Source: CAVYUC01 sp963816685 (GTDB lineage: Bacteria; Bacteroidota; Bacteroidia; Bacteroidales; Prolixibacteraceae). Taken from it: DNA of 64,000 nucleotides. The position numbers were made by a program, and so were the translations under genes. The notes beneath the pieces are model-generated. The model had not been told where the DNA came from. It made no database searches and saw nothing but the letters and a program-made list of their open reading frames with translations. Of the stretch, positions 35,881 to 44,876 are shown one piece after another (the stretch's first letter is position 1; every line of letters begins with the position of its first letter). The stretch lies in assembly GCA_963816685.1 (NCBI GenBank), contig CAWFMB010000028.1, forward strand, positions 62,001 to 126,000, written 5' to 3'.

Positions 35881-36719
35881 GCCTGTGAGGATAACTTTAC
35901 AGAAGTCATGGAAAGTGAGCCTGCCACATATTTATCGTTAAAAAATTCTGCTGAATCTTTATTGTCCTGCAGGGCAAGTGCATACAGCAGTGGAAAATAA
36001 TGATCAGGAGTAGGTACAGCAAGCTTTGCCGCATTTCCCAGTTTCCGGTAATTTATAAGCGACTGGTGTTCCCGGTGTAAAATTTTCGATTTAAATATTT
36101 CGTTTATTTCCTGTGCCCAGTCATAACCAAATGTGGTATCATTTAGTTTCCGCCAGTCAACCATGCGCAGGTTATGCACCATATTCCCGCTTCCAAGAAT
36201 CAAAACACCTTTTTTCCGCAGAACGGCCAGCTCCTGTGCCAGTGAATAATGATACTGTGCCGCTTGATAATAATCGATGCTTAGTTGCAAAACCGGAATA
36301 TCCGCTTCGGGATACATATTTTTAACCACACTCCAGCAACCATGATCCAGGCCCCAGTCGTGGTTTTCACCAACATTGGTATATTTTACAATTTCCTTAA
36401 TTTCTTTTGCCAGTTCCGGTTTTCCGGGCGCCGGATACTGAACCTCGAAAAGTTCTTTAGGGAATCCACCAAAATCATGAATTGTCTGCGGTTCAGACAT
36501 TGCCGTCACCCAGGTTCCTCGGGTTAACCAATGTGCTGAAATACACAAGACGGCAGAAGGTTTGGTCATTTCTTTTGCCAGTTTCTGCCAGTAGTCTGAA
36601 AATTCATTGCTTTCAATACCATTCATGGGCGAACCATGTCCAACAAAAAGTACCGGCATTTTTTTTTCCCTGTCCGGTAAATTCTTTGTAATTTTTGAAA
36701 ACGTCTTTAATGTGTCCAT
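35877..36719 (-). CDS. ygiD: LigB-family dioxygenase, 4,5-DOPA dioxygenase extradiol (YgiD) type
   Basis: A 280-residue class III extradiol dioxygenase-like enzyme. Metal-binding His candidates are in LFVGHGSPMNGIE (His28) and ISAHWLTRG, with further conserved His in GLDHGCWSV and GSGNMVHNLR. The layout matches YgiD/DODA, which open the catechol ring of L-DOPA in assays; the natural substrate in bacteria is unclear. Cytoplasmic, no signal peptide. It converges on the winged-helix gene with overlapping stop codons. Confidence 0.88.
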   Translation of the reverse strand: MDTLKTFSKITKNLPDREKKMPVLFVGHGSPMNGIESNEFSDYWQKLAKEMTKPSAVLCISAHWLTRGTWVTAMSEPQTIHDFGGFPKELFEVQYPAPGKPELAKEIKEIVKYTNVGENHDWGLDHGCWSVVKNMYPEADIPVLQLSIDYYQAAQYHYSLAQELAVLRKKGVLILGSGNMVHNLRMVDWRKLNDTTFGYDWAQEINEIFKSKILHREHQSLINYRKLGNAAKLAVPTPDHYFPLLYALALQDNKDSAEFFNDKYVAGSLSMTSVKLSSQA

Positions 36720-36802
36720 AAGACCTCCTTCATAAAAAAGGATCTAATCTTTACAGACTAAATCCTTTTCAAGTAATAATAATTGTTTCACTGTTTTCGT
36801 CA

Positions 36803-37429
36803 TTAATTCACTGTTTCTGAATTGGCAACCAGATTGAATGTTATTTCAAATTCATCGTAAATCATTTTATCACCCAGACCTTTAAATATTGAGCCTGAAC
36901 CATATTTTACATCCCATTTTGTACGATCAAGAACTGCTGTTCCGGTAGCGCTCAACTGTCCGTTTCCAACTTCAATATTTACAGGAAAGGAAACCGGATT
37001 AGTAATTCCTTTAATCGTTAAATCGCCGGTTACAATGTAGTCTGCGCCAGAATTGCTATTTTCATTTCTTTCAAAACCTGTAGATACAAAAGTAGCTTGC
37101 GGAAATTTTTCAACTGAAAAGAAATCATCGGATTTTAAATGATCCACAAGTTTTTTATTCCACTGAGCATCGGTTAAATCTGAATTTGAAATTGAATTCA
37201 TATCAATTTGAATGCTGGCACTCACCATTTCTCCATTCTGAAACACAACTTTTCCGTTTTCAAGATTTATTGCGCCGTTATGTTCGCCGGTAACTTTTTT
37301 ACCGTTCCAGGTTACATTACTTTTTTCGGTTTGAACCTTGTAAACAGTTTTTTCGTTTTCAAGGTTCGCTGCCATAGTTCCCATATAAAGAAAAACTGCA
37401 ATCGTTGTTAATAAGCTAATTCGTTTCAT
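36803..37429 (-). CDS. YceI family exported protein
   Basis: A 208-residue protein with a signal peptide (about 1-20) and a YceI lipocalin-like domain. Typical parts are VYKVQTEKSNVTWNGKKVTGEHNG, FPQATFVSTGFERN, YIVTGDLTIKGITNPVSFPV and ATAVLDRTKWDVKYGSG-like text near the C terminus. YceI proteins bind isoprenoid or fatty-amide ligands in the periplasm. The gene is alone on the minus strand, upstream of ygiD. Confidence 0.9.
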   Translation of the reverse strand: MKRISLLTTIAVFLYMGTMAANLENEKTVYKVQTEKSNVTWNGKKVTGEHNGAINLENGKVVFQNGEMVSASIQIDMNSISNSDLTDAQWNKKLVDHLKSDDFFSVEKFPQATFVSTGFERNENSNSGADYIVTGDLTIKGITNPVSFPVNIEVGNGQLSATGTAVLDRTKWDVKYGSGSIFKGLGDKMIYDEFEITFNLVANSETVN

Positions 37430-37510
37430 TTTTTTAATTTTAAAATTTATACTGCAAACATACAGTCTTAAGAAAGAGGAAAAAATAAACTAGTTTAATA
37501 AAAACACCAA

Positions 37511-38083
37511 TTAGTCTTTTTTACGTGCTCTTTTTGAAAGAATTTTACTTAAAAACACTGAAGTAACGCCTAAATAGGAAGAAATGTGATATTGCGGTAA
37601 CCGCTGAATCAATTCGGGATGATTTTCACAAAGCTCTTCATAATTTTCTTCGGCACTATTCACAAGAATTGAAACAAGCCTTTTTTGCAAAAAAATGTAG
37701 GACCGTTTAATGTATTTAACAAATGATGAAAAGTTGTTGGTGATTATATTCAGGTTTTCATTGGTTACCGAATAAACAACGCTGTCTTCCAAAGCATCGA
37801 GATAAAAAGAAGTTTCTGCGGGAGTTGCCAAATCGCCAATCCATTGGTTTTCGGCAGCAAAAAGTACATTGAATTCCTTTCCCGATGAATCAATCACATA
37901 CATTCTAAGTAAACCTTTTTCAATGAAATAGTGTCGGGTATTAGTTTCGCCGCTTCCAAATATGAGTTGCTTTTTTTGAATGGATTCTTTTCTGAACGAT
38001 TTCTGAATCAACTTATTTTCGGCATCAGTTAATTGTCTGCCATAAATTCGCTCATAATATTCAATAAGATGATTTTTCTCCAT
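37511..38083 (-). CDS. Crp/Fnr family transcriptional regulator
   Basis: A 190-residue protein from ATG 38083 (MEKNHLIEYYERIYGRQLTD); an earlier in-frame Met overlaps the end of the upstream methyltransferase and is less likely. The cyclic-nucleotide-binding-like beta roll covers about 20-120, and the C-terminal helix-turn-helix is LPQYHISSYLGVTSVFLSKILS. No Cys cluster as in FNR is seen, so it is the generic Bacteroidetes Crp/Fnr type. It lies 52 bp downstream of the eanA-like gene and may be cotranscribed with the ergothioneine genes. Confidence 0.88.
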   Translation of the reverse strand: MEKNHLIEYYERIYGRQLTDAENKLIQKSFRKESIQKKQLIFGSGETNTRHYFIEKGLLRMYVIDSSGKEFNVLFAAENQWIGDLATPAETSFYLDALEDSVVYSVTNENLNIITNNFSSFVKYIKRSYIFLQKRLVSILVNSAEENYEELCENHPELIQRLPQYHISSYLGVTSVFLSKILSKRARKKD

Positions 38084-38135
38084 TGTCTCGCGCCTTTTAA
38101 ACTTTAAAAATAATAAAAAGACGCAACCCGGAAAA

Positions 38136-39134
38136 TTAAACACTCAACTTCACCAGTGCAAACCATTTATTTGAATCAGTAAAAATATCACTGATTTTTA
38201 ATCCGGTATTCTCTATTAAATCCTCTATTGCAGGTACTGAGAACTTATATGAATTTTCAGTATGTATTTTTTCACCTTCAACAAAAAGAAGGGGTTTATC
38301 GAAAAATGGTGAATTTACCATGCATGTTTTGTTTGCAACAAGATGCATTTCCACCCGCGACTTTTCTTTATTGAATGCTGAATAATGGTCAAAATCATCA
38401 CACTGAAAATCAGAACCAATGATATTGTTTACTGCATTAAGAATATTTTTATTAAATTTTTGTGTAATACCTTTTGAATCATTGTAAGCAGCATTTAAAA
38501 TTTCCACTGGTTTTACCAGGTCGAAGCCCACTAACAGCGAATCACCGGGAATTAATCCTTCCGCAAGATTTTGTAGTATGTCTCTTGAATCCTTCATTGA
38601 GAAATTTCCAATTGTACTTCCAAAAAAACAAATCAGCCGTGGTTTTTCTGAGCGTGGAACTTGTTGCAATTGCCGCATAAAATCGGCCACATATCCATCA
38701 ATTTTCAATCGTGGAAACCGGACCATTAACTCTCTGGCAGATTCTTCAATGGCAGATTCACTTACATCAACGGGAATATAACTGATATGATGATGGTTGC
38801 CATTGACTGCATGGAACAGAATAGAGATTTTGGAACAATCTCCGCTTCCCAATTCAATAATTTCCATCGATGAATTTCCGTTCATCAATTTTGGTGCGAT
38901 TTGGGTTAAAATGCTTTTTTCTGTTCGTGTTGGATAATATTCAGGCTGAAAAGTGATATCCCTGAACAATCCGGACCCCCTTGTATCATAAAAATACTTA
39001 CTTGAAATTCGTTTTTTTCCGGAAGTTAATCCTTCCACAATTTCCATCCGGATTAAATCAATCCCCATCTCAGGAAGAAGATTTTTAATCCGAACGCTCT
39101 TTTTTTGTGAAATTGCTGTATTTGTAAAATTCAT
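38136..39134 (-). CDS. eanA: L-histidine N-alpha-methyltransferase (EgtD/EanA type)
   Basis: A 332-residue SAM-dependent enzyme that trimethylates histidine to hercynine. The EgtD signature is clear: KYFYDTRGSGLFRDITFQPE followed by YYPTRTEKSIL, then the SAM-binding MEIIELGSGDCSKISIL, LICFFGSTIGNF and LLVGFDLVKP, and a C-terminal HTENSYKFSVPAIEDLI. The length is normal for EgtD. No EgtB, EgtC or EgtE gene is nearby. Instead a triple-rhodanese EanB-like gene lies 45 bp upstream in the same direction, pointing to the anaerobic EanA/EanB pathway. The symbol eanA follows that context. Confidence 0.85.
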   Translation of the reverse strand: MNFTNTAISQKKSVRIKNLLPEMGIDLIRMEIVEGLTSGKKRISSKYFYDTRGSGLFRDITFQPEYYPTRTEKSILTQIAPKLMNGNSSMEIIELGSGDCSKISILFHAVNGNHHHISYIPVDVSESAIEESARELMVRFPRLKIDGYVADFMRQLQQVPRSEKPRLICFFGSTIGNFSMKDSRDILQNLAEGLIPGDSLLVGFDLVKPVEILNAAYNDSKGITQKFNKNILNAVNNIIGSDFQCDDFDHYSAFNKEKSRVEMHLVANKTCMVNSPFFDKPLLFVEGEKIHTENSYKFSVPAIEDLIENTGLKISDIFTDSNKWFALVKLSV

Positions 39135-39179
39135 GTGGTTTTAATATTTTATGGAACAGGAGAATTACATTAAATAAAA

Positions 39180-40487
39180 CTATTGACTAACTAATTCAGG
39201 AATACCTGTTTCTACCGGATTGCTCGGATCATTGCTCCATTCGAACCAGCCGCCATCAAAAACTGAAACCCGTGGCCAGCCCATTAGCCAGGCATTAAAA
39301 AATGCTTCGCTGCCGCGCCATCCGGTACCACAGTAAAATGCAAGATGTTTGTCCGGAGTAATTCCAATTTCCATCCAGTTTTTGGCAATTTCATGAAATT
39401 CTTTTGTTGTATGATCTACATTTCGGTAATTTTCCATATGATAAGCATCGGTACCGCAATTTCCGAAAACCGCACCGGGAATTCTTCCTTTTTTCTCAAT
39501 ATAATTATAACCACTTACCTCGCCAATCCACTCAGGCCAGCTTCGCACACTCACAAGTTCAGCAGAATCGGAACGGATAATTTCTTTTGCTTCCGGCACA
39601 TCCACCGCCAGTTCCGGATTTACGGGAATTTCAGCGCCAAAATCGTCTGCCGGAACCGGTTGGGTTTCTTCAGTGGTTACTTCAAAACCAGCATCTTTCC
39701 ATGACTGCATTCCGCCATTCAACACCCGTACATCTTTTACCCCTGCATACATCATTATAAATGCACATCGAATAGCCCCAAGATGTCCGGCACTGCTTCC
39801 CGGAAACGGATCCTCGTTTTTTGGGAATGAAAACCGGCCATACAAAACAACCGTTGTATCAGCAGTTATGCCTAATTTTTCAAGATTCTTCTTCAACTCT
39901 TTAGGTGAACGGCGGTTCCAGGTTTCCGGTGATTCCAATTCCAGTGTGTCCAGCGAAATGGCACCTGGTATATGATCTTTCCTATAATCATCGGGATTGC
40001 GGTAATGTGCATGGCATACCACAAATTTATCATTTGAATATTCCGGTGGCATTCCACCTGAAATGAGTGTTTTTACCCATTTTGCCGAAACAAGATGCCG
40101 ATACCTGGTAAGATTTTCCATTGGCAATTCCTCATTTAATGACCATTCCTCCATAAAACCGGAATAAATAACTACATCAGAATAATTTGCCTGGAAAAAT
40201 AAACTGGAAACCTTTTCAGCATCTTCGTTTGTATAGCCGTAAATGATTATTTTATGTTCAGGCAAAATTTCTTTAGATCGTACAATTTCAATCCAGTCAA
40301 TATAGTTTGTCCACTTTAACGGCAGATTGCGGGCTCCCTTTATATGCCCTCCCCTTTTTTCACCATTTAATTTCCAACCGTTGTAAGCATCAACCGGGCG
40401 AACATCAATGATTTTTATATTTTCCTTATTTAGTGATTCCAGTACCTGACTGGTAGACACAGATTTTAACATCGGGTTCATGTGCAT
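39180..40487 (-). CDS. eanB: Triple-rhodanese sulfurtransferase, probable EanB (ergothioneine synthase, anaerobic)
   Basis: A 435-residue protein with three rhodanese-like domains, about 10-125, 130-275 and 290-430. Domain 1 lacks an active Cys (IIIYGYTNEDAEK). The last has the loop FYCGTGWRGSEAF with Cys386. Other cysteines are Cys158 (VVCHAHYRN), Cys241 and Cys344 (FGNCGTDAY). In Chlorobium EanB, as I recall, Cys412 is essential, with Cys184, Cys370 and Tyr353. The offsets 228, 42 and 59 from the key Cys match Cys158, Cys344 and Tyr327 here. It would convert hercynine plus polysulfide sulfur to ergothioneine, acting after the adjacent EanA. Confidence 0.75.
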   Translation of the reverse strand: MHMNPMLKSVSTSQVLESLNKENIKIIDVRPVDAYNGWKLNGEKRGGHIKGARNLPLKWTNYIDWIEIVRSKEILPEHKIIIYGYTNEDAEKVSSLFFQANYSDVVIYSGFMEEWSLNEELPMENLTRYRHLVSAKWVKTLISGGMPPEYSNDKFVVCHAHYRNPDDYRKDHIPGAISLDTLELESPETWNRRSPKELKKNLEKLGITADTTVVLYGRFSFPKNEDPFPGSSAGHLGAIRCAFIMMYAGVKDVRVLNGGMQSWKDAGFEVTTEETQPVPADDFGAEIPVNPELAVDVPEAKEIIRSDSAELVSVRSWPEWIGEVSGYNYIEKKGRIPGAVFGNCGTDAYHMENYRNVDHTTKEFHEIAKNWMEIGITPDKHLAFYCGTGWRGSEAFFNAWLMGWPRVSVFDGGWFEWSNDPSNPVETGIPELVSQ

Positions 40488-40567
40488 TTATGGATAATTG
40501 AATTTATTTTAAAAAAATGTTTATCAAAAATTATTCGATTAGAAGTTAATATTATTATAAAAAATAA

Positions 40568-41410
40568 TTAGGTTAATTGTTCAAAGTACTTATCCCAGCT
40601 GATGTGTTTTCTTCCTGCCGCGGCTTCATAATCTGAATCCATATTGAATTCACCGTTTCTGATTTTTGTATAAATGCCGGCTACTATCATTCCCATAAAT
40701 TCTCCATTCTCCTTTTTCTGAAATTCAAGATATTCCTGTGGACTTAATTCCCGGTAAATTAAATGGGAATTAAAGGTTTTGTTCAGATAATTGGTTAACT
40801 GTTGCTGTGTAATTGCTTCACCGCCAAGGTTGAAAATTTTCCCGTTTCTGTCATCGTTTAAAATCAATTTGGAATATGCATAAGCCAGTTCGCTGCGGGT
40901 GGTATATGATGCCAGTCCATTACCTGCACAGTTGGCAACTTCACCTGCTTCCTTGTACTTGTCAATGTTTTCAACATCAGGTTCAATGTATAAGCCGTCC
41001 CTTCCTATTGACCATTCAAGGCCACTTTCCCTGATATCTTTTTCTGTTTGCCGGTAACTTTCCAGCAATTTATCAAATGACGTACTTCCCTTTGCTCCAA
41101 AGAAACTTGTGTAAACAATTTTTTTCACACCATTTGATTTTGCTGCATTTATTACATTCCGGTGTTGTTCGATCCGTTTTTCCGGCGCATCCATTCCCGA
41201 AATCAGTAAAACTGTATTTATATCCTGCAGGGCATTTTCATATTCCTCCGCACTGTTGTAGTCGGCTTGCCTGATTTCAACTCCCCAATGTTTTGATTTT
41301 GCAGGTGTGCGGGTAATTCCAACCACTTTCTCCTTACCTGATTGCTGAACCAAAGCATTTATTATTTCTGATCCCAAATGACCACTCGCGCCGGTGACTG
41401 CTATTTTCAT
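40568..41410 (-). CDS. NmrA-like NAD(P)-binding oxidoreductase (quinone oxidoreductase type)
   Basis: A 280-residue atypical short-chain dehydrogenase. KIAVTGASGHLGSEIINALVQ is the nucleotide-binding glycine motif, and VVGITRTPAKSKHWGVEIRQADYN, LLISGMDAPEKRIEQHRNVINAA and KKIVYTSFFGA are the order seen in QorB/NmrA-family NAD(P)H:quinone oxidoreductases. No signal peptide. It lies 80 bp upstream of the eanB-like gene on the same strand, so it may share transcription, but a role in ergothioneine synthesis is not implied by the family. Confidence 0.85.
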   Translation of the reverse strand: MKIAVTGASGHLGSEIINALVQQSGKEKVVGITRTPAKSKHWGVEIRQADYNSAEEYENALQDINTVLLISGMDAPEKRIEQHRNVINAAKSNGVKKIVYTSFFGAKGSTSFDKLLESYRQTEKDIRESGLEWSIGRDGLYIEPDVENIDKYKEAGEVANCAGNGLASYTTRSELAYAYSKLILNDDRNGKIFNLGGEAITQQQLTNYLNKTFNSHLIYRELSPQEYLEFQKKENGEFMGMIVAGIYTKIRNGEFNMDSDYEAAAGRKHISWDKYFEQLT

Positions 41411-41575
41411 TTTTCTGATTTTTAAAATCTTTATGTTTTAATGCTTAACAATACATCCTTTTAATAGTTGAAAAATTGTTGAATTGCAGCACAAGTTATA
41501 TTTCTTTCACTGGAATAAATGTGAAGAAAGACGTGAGGTTTTTAGCTATTTTAATCAATCATTCTTACAAATAAC

Positions 41576-41583
41576 TATATTTG
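41576..41583 (+). promoter_or_regulatory. Putative -7 promoter box (TATATTTG)
   Basis: TATATTTG matches the Bacteroidetes TAnnTTTG -7 element, 65 bp upstream of the ATG of the DUF1080 gene at 41648. No clear TTTG -33 box was recognised. Confidence 0.35.
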
Positions 41584-41647
41584 AAAATAAAATTAGACAG
41601 AGAAACTTTTTAACCAATTCACCACACGGTGATTTAAAATTCAAATC

Positions 41648-42385
41648 ATGAGAAAAAATATTTTAACAACTTTATCTATTGTAATTGCTGTGCTATTTGC
41701 ACTTCCTTCTTCAGCTCAAAAAGTGAATGAGCTTTCGAAAAAAGAAAAAAAAGAGGGTTGGGTTTTATTGTTTAACGGCGAAAATTTCGATGGATGGAGA
41801 CAATGCAACGGTACCGCTATGCCCGCCAACTGGACAATTGAAGACAATGCAATGAAGGTATTTACAGGTGAAGGTAAAAATCCGGGGCAGGGTGCAAATG
41901 GTGATATTATTTTCAGTGATAAAAAATTCAAGAATTTTGAATTGTCTGTCGATTGGAAAGCAAGCAAAATGGCTAATTCAGGAATTTTCTTCAATGTTCG
42001 GGAAGTGCCGGGGAAACCAGTTTATTATGCAGCTCCGGAAGTACAGGTACTTGACAATAAAGATGCCACCGACAATAAAATTGACAGCCATCTGGCAGGC
42101 TCGCTCTACGATATGATTGCTGCCGATCCTTCTACTGTAAATCCGGCCGGCGAATGGAACACAATTGTCATTCGTGTTAAAGATGGTAAAGTCACCCACA
42201 TTCAAAATGGAAAAGAAGTTCTTTCCTACACATTATGGACTCCTGAATGGGACAAAATGGTGCAAAACAGTAAATTCAAAAGTTTCCCCGGCTTTACAGA
42301 AGGAATTGCCAAAGAAGGATATATTGGTTTGCAGGATCATGGTTACCCGGTGTGGTTCAGAAATGTTAAAATCAAAGAATTGTAA
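41648..42385 (+). CDS. DUF1080 family exported protein (3-keto-disaccharide hydrolase-like)
   Basis: A 245-residue protein with a signal peptide (about 1-24, ending SSAQ). The concanavalin-like fold is marked by GWVLLFNGENFDGWRQCNG, FSDKKFKNFELSVDWKASK, NSGIFFNVRE, APEVQVLDN and the C-terminal GYIGLQDHGYPVWFRNVKIKEL. DUF1080 members include 3-keto-glycoside hydrolases/lyases. It is followed by a GH92 lipoprotein gene, suggesting glycan breakdown. A second DUF1080 gene is at 52315-52956. Confidence 0.9.
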   Translation: MRKNILTTLSIVIAVLFALPSSAQKVNELSKKEKKEGWVLLFNGENFDGWRQCNGTAMPANWTIEDNAMKVFTGEGKNPGQGANGDIIFSDKKFKNFELSVDWKASKMANSGIFFNVREVPGKPVYYAAPEVQVLDNKDATDNKIDSHLAGSLYDMIAADPSTVNPAGEWNTIVIRVKDGKVTHIQNGKEVLSYTLWTPEWDKMVQNSKFKSFPGFTEGIAKEGYIGLQDHGYPVWFRNVKIKEL

Positions 42386-42407
42386 AAATTCCATATTCAT
42401 GATTTTC

Positions 42408-42440
42408 TGTCAGAGACGCAATAAATTTGCGTCTCTGACA
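42408..42440 (+). terminator. Perfect hairpin of the GAGACGCAA repeat family after DUF1080 gene
   Basis: TGTCAGAGACGCAA (42408-42421) pairs exactly with TTGCGTCTCTGACA (42427-42440) around a 5-bp loop, 23 bp after the stop codon. It serves as a terminator by position but belongs to a repeated sequence family: further TTGCGTCTCTG pieces follow at about 42452 and 42518, and another copy is inside the GH92 coding region (42613-42640). Confidence 0.75.
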
Positions 42441-42554
42441 GAAAACAACGCATTGCGTCTCTGTTGAGATATATCGCATCTCTGCATTTGGCGTTTCAAA
42501 CAAGGCAGATGCAATTCATTGCGTCTCTTTGTAACAAATCATTATTTTTTAAAA

Positions 42555-44876
42555 ATGAAATATACAGCATTTATTATCACCCTGACCATTTTGTTTGGGT
42601 GCCAAAATCCAGGCAGAGATGCAATGCGTCGCGTCTCTGCAAAAAATGAATCAGTTCAGTTAACCAGCCTGGTCAATCCATTGATGGGAACCGATTCTGA
42701 ATTTACTTTATCCAACGGAAATACATATCCGGCAATTGCGCGTCCGTGGGGAATGAATTTCTGGACACCACAAACCGGCAAAATGGGTAATGGCTGGGGT
42801 TATACATATGATGCCTATAAAATCCGTGGCATCAAACAAACCCACCAGCCCAGTCCATGGATTAATGATTATGCTGCTTTTTCGTTCCTTCCTGAAACAG
42901 ATTCTTTGAAAATTGATGAAAATAAAAGGGCCTCGTGGTTTTCACATAAGTCTGAAATTGCACACCCTCATTATTACAGTGTATACCTTGCCGATTATGA
43001 TGTAACTGCTGAAGTAACACCCACTGAACGGGCTGCCATCTTCCGGTTTACTTTCCCTGATAAAGATCAGTCCTGGATTTTGCTTGATGCTTTTGATGGG
43101 GGCTCTTCTGTTAAAATCATCCCCGAAGAACGAAAGATAGTTGGTTACTGCCAGAATAATCATGGCGGAGTTCCCGGAAATTTCCATAATTACTTTATAG
43201 CAGTATTCGACAAAGATTTTGAGGTTACCCAAACCTGGGAGGGAAAAAACCTGCAGAATACCAATGAGGCCAGCGGCTTTCATACTGGTGCTGCAATCGG
43301 TTTTAAAACCAACAAGGGTGAAAAGGTACATGTAAAAGTGGCTTCGTCGTTTATTAGTCCGGAACAGGCTGAACTGAACCTGCAGCGTGAAATTGGCGAT
43401 AAAACCTTTGACGACGTTAAAAATGAAGGTCAAGCTATTTGGGAAAAAGAACTTTCAAAAATAAAGGTGGAAGGTGGCACCGATGAACAGCAGCGTACAT
43501 TCTATTCCAGCCTTTACCGGACATTGCTTTTCCCGCGTAAATTTTATGAAATCAATGCCAACAACAAGGTGGTGCATTACAGTCCTTACAATGGTAAAGT
43601 ATTGCCTGGGTATATGTTTACCGATAATGGATTCTGGGATACCTTTCGTGCGGTTTTCCCCTTCTTCACACTGATGTATCCGGAGCTGAATTCCCACATC
43701 ATGGAGGGGTTGGCAAACACGTACAAAGAAAGTGGCTGGCTGCCCGAATGGGCAAGTCCCGGGCACCGTGATTGCATGATTGGCTCCAATTCGGCTTCGT
43801 TAATCGCAGATGCATACCTGAAAGGTAATCATGATTACGATATTCAAACACTTTACGATGCGATTCTGAAAAATACACAGGGATATAATAAAGATGTAAC
43901 CTCAGTTGGCCGTTTTGGCGCCGGCTATTACAACAAACTTGGCTACATTCCTTATGATGTGGGAATACGCGAAAATACCGCACGCACTCTTGAATATGCT
44001 TATGCCGATTACTGCATCTGGAAGCTGGCAAAGGAACTTGGCCGTCCGCAGGAAGAAATTGATCTGTTCAAAAAACGGGCACTGAACTATAAAAATGTAT
44101 TCGACCCGGAACATAAACTGATGCGTGGCAAGAACGAAGATGGTACATTCCAGTCACCGTTCAGCCCCTACAAATGGGGCGACGCTTTTACCGAAGGAAA
44201 CAGCTGGCATTATACCTGGAGTGTTTTCCAGGATATCGAAGGATTGAAAGAACTGATGGGTGGCGATGACGATTTTGTTGCCATGCTCGATTCAGTTTTT
44301 GTGGTGCCTCCCATTTTCGATGATTCTTATTATGGTTTCCCGATTCACGAAATCCGCGAAATGCAGATTGCCGGGATGGGAAATTATGCGCATGGAAACC
44401 AACCCATACAGCACATGATTTACCTCTACAACTACTCCAGCCAGCCTTGGAAAGCGCAAAAACATGTACGCGAAGTACTGACCAAATTGTACAATGCGCA
44501 GGCAGATGGCTATTGCGGCGATGAAGACAATGGACAAACTTCGGCATGGTATGTTTTCAGCGCCATGGGATTTTATCCGGTTGCACCCGGTACGGGGCAG
44601 TATGTTTTTGGTGCACCGCTGTTTAATAAAATCACTTTGCAACTCGAAAACGGAAATGAGTTCATCATTCATGCAGATAACAATTCCAAAGAAAATCTTT
44701 ACGTTGATGACATCAGGCTAAACGGCAAAGAATGGAATAAAAACTACATTTCGCATGAAACCCTTATGGAAGGAGGGAACCTTCATTTTACCATGGCAGC
44801 CGAACCAAATAAAACCCGGGGAACCGGAAAGGATAGCTGGCCGTATTCAATGACAAATGAGGAGGAGGAGGAATAG
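42555..44876 (+). CDS. GH92 family alpha-mannosidase-like lipoprotein with Gln at catalytic acid position
   Basis: A 773-residue protein from ATG 42555, whose lipobox TILFGC gives a lipid anchor. GH92 marks include VNPLMGTDSEFTLSNGNTYPAIARP near the N terminus, FYSSLYRTLLFPR, DNGFWDTFRAVFP, HRDCMIGSNSASLIADAYLKG and GDEDNGQTSAWYVFSAMGFY. The family motif HGNEP reads HGNQP here, with Gln616 replacing the catalytic acid Glu. A Gln there is known in a GH92 enzyme that uncaps mannose-phosphodiester, so that activity is possible. The mature start encodes GRDAMRRVSAK, from an inserted REP-like hairpin (42613-42640). Confidence 0.9.
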   Translation: MKYTAFIITLTILFGCQNPGRDAMRRVSAKNESVQLTSLVNPLMGTDSEFTLSNGNTYPAIARPWGMNFWTPQTGKMGNGWGYTYDAYKIRGIKQTHQPSPWINDYAAFSFLPETDSLKIDENKRASWFSHKSEIAHPHYYSVYLADYDVTAEVTPTERAAIFRFTFPDKDQSWILLDAFDGGSSVKIIPEERKIVGYCQNNHGGVPGNFHNYFIAVFDKDFEVTQTWEGKNLQNTNEASGFHTGAAIGFKTNKGEKVHVKVASSFISPEQAELNLQREIGDKTFDDVKNEGQAIWEKELSKIKVEGGTDEQQRTFYSSLYRTLLFPRKFYEINANNKVVHYSPYNGKVLPGYMFTDNGFWDTFRAVFPFFTLMYPELNSHIMEGLANTYKESGWLPEWASPGHRDCMIGSNSASLIADAYLKGNHDYDIQTLYDAILKNTQGYNKDVTSVGRFGAGYYNKLGYIPYDVGIRENTARTLEYAYADYCIWKLAKELGRPQEEIDLFKKRALNYKNVFDPEHKLMRGKNEDGTFQSPFSPYKWGDAFTEGNSWHYTWSVFQDIEGLKELMGGDDDFVAMLDSVFVVPPIFDDSYYGFPIHEIREMQIAGMGNYAHGNQPIQHMIYLYNYSSQPWKAQKHVREVLTKLYNAQADGYCGDEDNGQTSAWYVFSAMGFYPVAPGTGQYVFGAPLFNKITLQLENGNEFIIHADNNSKENLYVDDIRLNGKEWNKNYISHETLMEGGNLHFTMAAEPNKTRGTGKDSWPYSMTNEEEEE
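42613..42640 (+). repeat. REP-like hairpin inside the GH92 coding sequence
   Basis: GCAGAGATGC and GCGTCTCTGC are imperfect inverted arms around AATGCGTC. The sequence is in frame, just after the lipobox, and encodes GRDAMRRVSAK. It belongs to the GAGACGCAA/TTGCGTCTC repeat family present in the preceding gap. Confidence 0.7.
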
